From NCBI GenBank assembly GCA_937899935.1, contig CALCOW010000221.1, positions 1 to 9,745 of the forward strand: 9,745 nucleotides of DNA, written 5' to 3'. Under the pieces are notes generated by a model, which worked only from the letters and a program-made list of their open reading frames with translations, made no database searches and was not told where the DNA came from. Of the stretch, positions 6,195 to 9,745 are shown in pieces. Within the stretch, counting starts at the first letter, position 1. Each line of letters opens with the position of its first letter. The position numbers and the translations under genes were made by a program. Source of the stretch: an uncultured Phycisphaerae bacterium (GTDB lineage Bacteria; Planctomycetota; Phycisphaerae; Phycisphaerales; SM1A02).

Positions 6195-6974
6195 TCAATC
6201 TGATTCCGGATCACGTTTCAGCAACAGTTTACCAATGCCTTGACGCAAAGCCTCCATGACCTGCAACGTTGACTCATGATAGCCGCCCCGTCCCCTGGGC
6301 TCACTCCAATCACCGCTGAGTCCTTCGAAATTGGTTTCTGAGAGACGTTCCAAGAGATTCTGGAGATCCTCGAACGTATCAACGTCGGGCCACGTGGGAA
6401 GCACGACGGGCTCATGCCCGGATTGACGGAGGCGCTGGCAGGTCACCTCAAAGACCGTCTGACTTGACCAAGGGATGTCTTCCAGCAGCGCTGGCATATA
6501 ACACCGCGAAGCCAAAGCCCAATAGCCTCCATCTGGGGCGTGACCGATCGCGGCAGGCCCGTCAGCGCCGTCAGCAAGAAATGAGTCCATCAGATCAAGG
6601 TAGCGTTCAGGTACATCTGGTGAATCACCACCAAAAAATACAATTGAGCCGCTTTTGACATGCTGGCGCCAGACCCGATCCATTCGCTCACCAAGCGTCC
6701 CTTCCCCTTGGCCGATAACCACCAAGGAATGGTGGGTGGGAAGATCCGAGAGAAGATCCTTCATGTGGGCAACATCTTGATCTGGGCTGGTAGCAACGAT
6801 CGTGGGCCAGCGCTGACCCACACGTAAAACAATGCATCGAAGCATCAGACGGGCCACCTGTGCTGCTTCCTCCGTCGTCATAGCCCCTGAAAGACACAAA
6901 CGTGACTTGACCAAGCCCGCGACCGGGAATTTGGCCATCACCACCGCAACGGTCTGCCTCATACCTTGGCTCAT
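6195..6974 (-). CDS. DUF2064/TIGR04282 family glycosyltransferase-like protein
   Basis: The 259-residue protein fits the DUF2064 fold, which is related to nucleotidyltransferases and GT-A enzymes. Visible markers are VVMAKFPVAGLVKSRL at 11-26 (nucleotide-binding N-terminus), GTLGERM at 92-98, FFGGDSPDVP at 113-122 with the metal-site DSPD, HAPDGGYWALA at 145-155, EDIPWSSQTVFEVT at 165-178 and WPDVDTFEDL at 195-204. Database models call part of this family an arsenosugar biosynthesis glycosyltransferase, but no arsenic or radical-SAM partner is nearby, so that name should not be taken literally. Residues about 212-259 are an additional tail. The start at ATG 6974 has GAAAGG at 6985-6980. It is the first gene of a minus-strand pair with the receiver gene and diverges from the gene at 7139. 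The substrate cannot be read from the sequence. Confidence 0.85.
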   Translation of the reverse strand: MSQGMRQTVAVVMAKFPVAGLVKSRLCLSGAMTTEEAAQVARLMLRCIVLRVGQRWPTIVATSPDQDVAHMKDLLSDLPTHHSLVVIGQGEGTLGERMDRVWRQHVKSGSIVFFGGDSPDVPERYLDLMDSFLADGADGPAAIGHAPDGGYWALASRCYMPALLEDIPWSSQTVFEVTCQRLRQSGHEPVVLPTWPDVDTFEDLQNLLERLSETNFEGLSGDWSEPRGRGGYHESTLQVMEALRQGIGKLLLKRDPESD

Positions 6975-7138
6975 GCCTACCTTTCTGGTTTCTCTGCCCA
7001 GGCCCCGACGGATGAGGCCTCACACTGAGCAATACAGATGCATGGTAGCTCGCTATGCGACAACGCTCATGATCGCCTACAATGACCGGCTTGACCGAGG
7101 GAACCACCTGAATCCATCATGGCACGAGGAGCAACCAG
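6975..7138. promoter_or_regulatory. Divergent intergenic region with palindrome and a possible plus-strand -10
   Basis: This 164-base spacer must carry promoters for the minus-strand DUF2064 gene and the plus-strand gene at 7139. The perfect ten-base palindrome TGAGGCCTCA lies at 7013-7022 and could be an operator half-site pair. TACAAT at 7078-7083 resembles a plus-strand -10, but the -35 region at a 17-base distance (7055-7060) is poor. No -10 is convincing on the minus strand. Confidence 0.3.
7126..7131 (+). promoter_or_regulatory. Ribosome binding site that supports a GTG start at 7139
   Basis: GAGGAG is followed by seven bases and then GTG 7139. There is no in-frame ATG near enough to replace it, so GTG is the preferred start. 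Confidence 0.5.
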
Positions 7139-7600
7139 GTGACTGATTGGAATGAAAAACGGCTGGCATGGACAGACAGCTTCAATACACCCACCGTGCA
7201 AGAAGTTCGTGGTGATATACAAGAGGCTGGCCTGGCCCCATTTGATGTCATTCGCGCTTACCTTCTTGAAACACCGGATGTCAGCGAAACGCTTCAGTGG
7301 TTTGGCCCTTGTTGGCAATGGACCATTGCCTACAAATTGCCAGAACTCGAAGATCCATTGGCCATTCTGATCCCCTCGCCTGAAGATGTTCAAATGGCCA
7401 TTCCATTGCCCCCAGGCTTTATTGAGTCAATCCCTTTCAAACGACTCAAGCGTGCCATTCGGGATGGCCTTGACTTAGGTCGAGAGCCGTTTGATACGAA
7501 GTGGGCGGTCTGGTCTATCCCAGCGGCAGGTCTATTGGATGATCTCAAAGAAATTATCCGCTACCGATTACGCCATCTGGCTTCGCTCGATTCGAAATAA
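7139..7600 (+). CDS. 153-residue soluble protein, possibly DUF3788-like
   Basis: The protein starts at GTG 7139 and has no signal peptide or membrane segment. It begins with NTPTVQEV (16-23), followed by a helical stretch, then WFGPCWQWTIAY (54-65), LAILIPSP (74-81), a proline-rich turn IPLPPGF (88-94) and a helical C-terminus with KWAVWSI (121-127) and LDDLKEIIRYRLRH (133-146). The pattern of a Pro-Thr start, a Trp-Gly-Trp-type strand, a strand ending in a proline and a final KW-W strand plus helix recalls DUF3788, a family of unknown function. That assignment is from memory and weak. It stands alone on the plus strand, diverging from the DUF2064 gene and converging on the gene at 7652. The gene is real by length, ribosome binding site and ordered sequence; the role is unknown. 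Confidence 0.75.
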   Translation: MTDWNEKRLAWTDSFNTPTVQEVRGDIQEAGLAPFDVIRAYLLETPDVSETLQWFGPCWQWTIAYKLPELEDPLAILIPSPEDVQMAIPLPPGFIESIPFKRLKRAIRDGLDLGREPFDTKWAVWSIPAAGLLDDLKEIIRYRLRHLASLDSK

Positions 7601-7634
7601 CTACACCTACCACTCTTGCCTCTTCGTGCAGGTC

Positions 7635-7652
7635 GCAACAGAGTGATGTTGT
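7635..7652. other. Small hairpin between convergent genes
   Basis: CAACA (7636-7640) pairs with TGTTG (7647-7651) around a six-base loop, with one more G-T pair outside. It lies in the 51-base gap between the convergent stops at 7600 and 7652. No T-run follows on either strand, so a terminator role is weakly supported. Confidence 0.2.
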
Positions 7653-8428
7653 TACGGCTTATCCACCCAGACGCCTTCGCGAAAGTACGGCCGATTGGCA
7701 TCGACACCAAGTGTCTCAGCAAGACGAGTGGGATCGGCTTCAATGAGTGGCGCTCCCTGCGTGAGCAATAACTCGCTACCCCAACTTCGTTGATCATTAA
7801 CCAGCAGCGCTAATTCCAACTCAAGGAATTGATCAACTTCTCGTTGAGAAAGTGTTGGGCGCTTGCCTCGCTGATACCGACCACTCTCCTCAATGAGACG
7901 ATCGGCTCCTCCTGGAATGAGGTGCTCGACTTGCCTCAGCAACGCGAGGTGTGCCGGTTCGCTGAGGATCTCGATGGTCTCTTGCCCCCTGCCATTGCGG
8001 TAGGCCGAGATCGCGATTGCAACGGCCAGAGCATCGGAACGGTTTCTGGTCAGTAAGGCGCCAGTTGAACCCACTTGTGGCTTGAGCGAGTGCCGGTCAA
8101 GCATATTGGCCAGCATGATCAATCTTCCACGTCTTTGATAGTCGTCTTCAAGTCCAGCCAGCGCCAGACAGCTACTTCGACCTAAACGCTGAGGATCAAG
8201 ACTGCCAGCAAGTCCAAAGAGTCTCTTGGCTAACTCAGTGTTTTCGGGTTTCGTGCTCAGGTCAGCCAATTCTTCAGCAAGTTCAAAATAGACCAGTGGT
8301 ATACGCGGATCTAAAGCCTCAAGTCTTGCCTGCAATTCATCATCCAAGGCGACCATTTGCGCCAATGTCAAACTGGTGACAAGCAACCCCATCAGCACAC
8401 TACTACCAACCAACCCTTTTTTAACCAT
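7652..8428 (-). CDS. Exported helical protein of unknown function
   Basis: The 258-residue protein begins with MVKKGLVGSSVLMGLLVTSLTLAQ, whose residues 5-24 form a standard Sec signal with a basic start; cleavage after about Ala23 or Gln24 is likely. The rest is mostly alpha-helical and acidic, rich in Leu, Ala, Glu and Arg (for example about 29-75, 100-112 and 133-172), resembling TPR-like or armadillo-like helical scaffolds, but no repeat consensus is clear. The end, RPYFREGVWVDKP (246-258), is a distinct compact motif. Its ATG lies inside the end of the upstream gene (overlap ATGGTTAA, 8428-8421), with AGGGA at 8438-8434, so translation should be coupled to that gene. No catalytic motif is visible. 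It probably works outside the cytoplasm together with the upstream protein. Confidence 0.75.
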   Translation of the reverse strand: MVKKGLVGSSVLMGLLVTSLTLAQMVALDDELQARLEALDPRIPLVYFELAEELADLSTKPENTELAKRLFGLAGSLDPQRLGRSSCLALAGLEDDYQRRGRLIMLANMLDRHSLKPQVGSTGALLTRNRSDALAVAIAISAYRNGRGQETIEILSEPAHLALLRQVEHLIPGGADRLIEESGRYQRGKRPTLSQREVDQFLELELALLVNDQRSWGSELLLTQGAPLIEADPTRLAETLGVDANRPYFREGVWVDKP

Positions 8429-9745
8429 TTGCTTCCCTGTCTATTTGCTCCAACCATGCCTTGAACCTGATTCGCCAAACTGCCGCAAGCGCACGTTCGA
8501 CTTCAATCAACTGGTCAAGCACATGATCATCAGAACCGCGTCGAACGAACGTCTGAGCCAAGAGACTCCCAACTCGATCGGCATCTTGCGGATGTTCGAT
8601 CGTGACCAAGAATGCGAGTAACTCTAAGATCCGAATCTGATCAACAACCAGACCTTGTATTGGCCCACGAGCCAGGGCCCTTCTAGCAGCATCCCATCGC
8701 ATTAGATCGGCACGGGTATCCAGTGCCCCGGGAGGAATAATGACTCCCGCGACATGGTCCTCCCAGCGCTGTCTGAGCACACTAATCGCCTCACCAGGAT
8801 TCGTAGAAACCACCGCTGCACTTCTTCTTGGGCCCACCAATTTTGCTTGAGCTGCATACGCCTTCGCAAGTTCTTCAGCAGCATCATCAACCTGCGAGTT
8901 CTCTGGGCTACGCATCATCAAGATGTGTGCCAGAATTGCATAGCGAACCTCTGATTCCCATAGTTCGGAATGCAGTGCCGGAAGAATGTGCAATGTGTAG
9001 TTTTGTAAAAAGGCACTAGTCGACGCATTGCGAGGGGCGTCAGGCAGCGCCTCTAAAAGTGCCATAGCCACTGAGTCATTGTCACGATATCGCGCAATCA
9101 ATAGAGATTGCGCTTCACTTCGAACTTCCTCAGGACGCCCCGTATACGCCGCTTGAACAAGTACATCCGAACCCTCCTGCCCGATATCAATGACCTCCGG
9201 TGCATTGCGTAGCAGTCCCAAGAGATAGAGCCGCTCCTCCACGTCTTCTCTGGCTCTGCGAAACTGTCCACCCCAAGTCGTATCAACGACTGACGATGTA
9301 CCCGAAGCCGGAATGGCTGGAGCCAATGGCTGATCGAGGTATGCCGCCACCCTTTGTCGACCAAGCTGTGAATCTGATTCACGGTTTTGAGCGATTGCTG
9401 CTGCCGCTTGATTCAGCCAAGCGAACGCCCAAGCTGAACGAACAAGATCTTCACTCCGCAACAACTCAGGCTGGTTTATTAATCGATCGGCTAGATCAAG
9501 CCATTGCTGGGTAACGACCTTATCGACCGGCGCCACCTGGCCAGATGGATTCCATCGTGGTATTTCTGTAACGGCCAAATTTGGCCACGTACTTTCAATC
9601 GCAGCGCGTACTTGCAACCGTTGCTGTGTTTCGGAATCCGGAGAAAGAACAAGATCTTGAGAAAACCATGGAGCATAGTCAAAGGTATTTAACAAACTGG
9701 TCAGAACCCAAAGATCATTCGATGTGATTAGCTCATCATCAAAAA
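8421..9745 (-). CDS. Large alpha-helical protein of unknown function (5' partial)
   Basis: The frame stays open to the right edge of the window, so the start is outside; 440 residues are present and the stop is TAA at 8423-8421. A TTG at 9695 could be taken as a start, but the 16 codons before it read on without a stop and in similar composition (DDELITSNDLWVLTS), so it is internal. The sequence is almost wholly helical, with many Leu-Ala-Glu-Arg stretches and helical pairs (for example the parts encoded around 9430-9380, 9130-9030 and 8700-8480), suggesting a solenoid-like scaffold. No membrane segment or catalytic motif is visible in this part; a signal peptide may lie upstream. It overlaps the exported protein gene by eight bases. 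I do not recognise the family. Confidence 0.75.
   Translation of the reverse strand, partial: FDDELITSNDLWVLTSLLNTFDYAPWFSQDLVLSPDSETQQRLQVRAAIESTWPNLAVTEIPRWNPSGQVAPVDKVVTQQWLDLADRLINQPELLRSEDLVRSAWAFAWLNQAAAAIAQNRESDSQLGRQRVAAYLDQPLAPAIPASGTSSVVDTTWGGQFRRAREDVEERLYLLGLLRNAPEVIDIGQEGSDVLVQAAYTGRPEEVRSEAQSLLIARYRDNDSVAMALLEALPDAPRNASTSAFLQNYTLHILPALHSELWESEVRYAILAHILMMRSPENSQVDDAAEELAKAYAAQAKLVGPRRSAAVVSTNPGEAISVLRQRWEDHVAGVIIPPGALDTRADLMRWDAARRALARGPIQGLVVDQIRILELLAFLVTIEHPQDADRVGSLLAQTFVRRGSDDHVLDQLIEVERALAAVWRIRFKAWLEQIDREANG

Noticed and set aside
6195..6974. Naming the DUF2064 gene as an arsenosugar biosynthesis enzyme
   Set aside because: That label comes from neighbourhood in other genomes; no arsenic-related or radical-SAM partner is present here.
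8417..8428. Programmed frameshift at the A-run joining the two right-end genes (ATGGTTAAAAAAGG on the minus strand)
   Set aside because: The upstream frame stops at TAA before the ribosome can read the A-run, and the overlap with a ribosome binding site explains expression of the downstream gene by simple coupling.
9693..9695. TTG as the start of the large minus-strand protein
   Set aside because: The frame is open through the window edge and the preceding 16 codons read like the same protein, so the real start is outside.

Overview
The window looks like chromosomal DNA of a planctomycete, most likely a marine Phycisphaerae-type bacterium. This is inference from gene content: an FG-GAP/ASPIC-UnbV protein, an ECF sigma factor coupled to a membrane anti-sigma-like protein, a solitary GspG-like pseudopilin, a cellulose-synthase-like GT2, a DUF2064 protein, and several exported helical proteins of unknown family. 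Coding density is high and base composition moderate. I see no tRNA, rRNA, CRISPR array, insertion sequence or phage gene.

Left block, plus strand (1-5174). The 3' end of a CRTAC1-like calcium-binding repeat protein comes first. It is followed by four closely packed genes: ECF sigma factor (1265-1831), single-pass anti-sigma-like protein overlapping it by ATGA (1828-2655), type II/IV pseudopilin-like protein (2674-3510) and membrane GT2 glycosyltransferase (3561-5174). The gaps are -4, 18 and 50 bases, so one transcript is likely. The order suggests a signal-responsive unit that controls an envelope structure or a surface polysaccharide, but nothing in the sequence proves the link.

Middle block. 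A 220-base gap leads to a small His-rich protein of 68 residues with a very strong ribosome binding site (5395-5601). It converges on a minus-strand pair: a DUF2064/TIGR04282 nucleotidyltransferase-like glycosyltransferase (6974 to 6195) and a stand-alone CheY-like receiver (6155 to 5634, GTG start). A 164-base divergent spacer holding a perfect 10-bp palindrome separates that pair from a plus-strand 153-residue protein of uncertain family (7139-7600).

Right block, minus strand. Two proteins without recognised domains overlap by eight bases (ATGGTTAA): a large helical protein whose 5' end lies beyond the right edge (8421-9745) and an exported helical protein with a signal peptide (7652-8428). 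The gene arrangement predicts co-translation and a shared function.

The best candidate for something undescribed is the sigma / zinc-less anti-sigma / pseudopilin / GT2 unit. The overlapping exported pair and the 68-residue protein come next.
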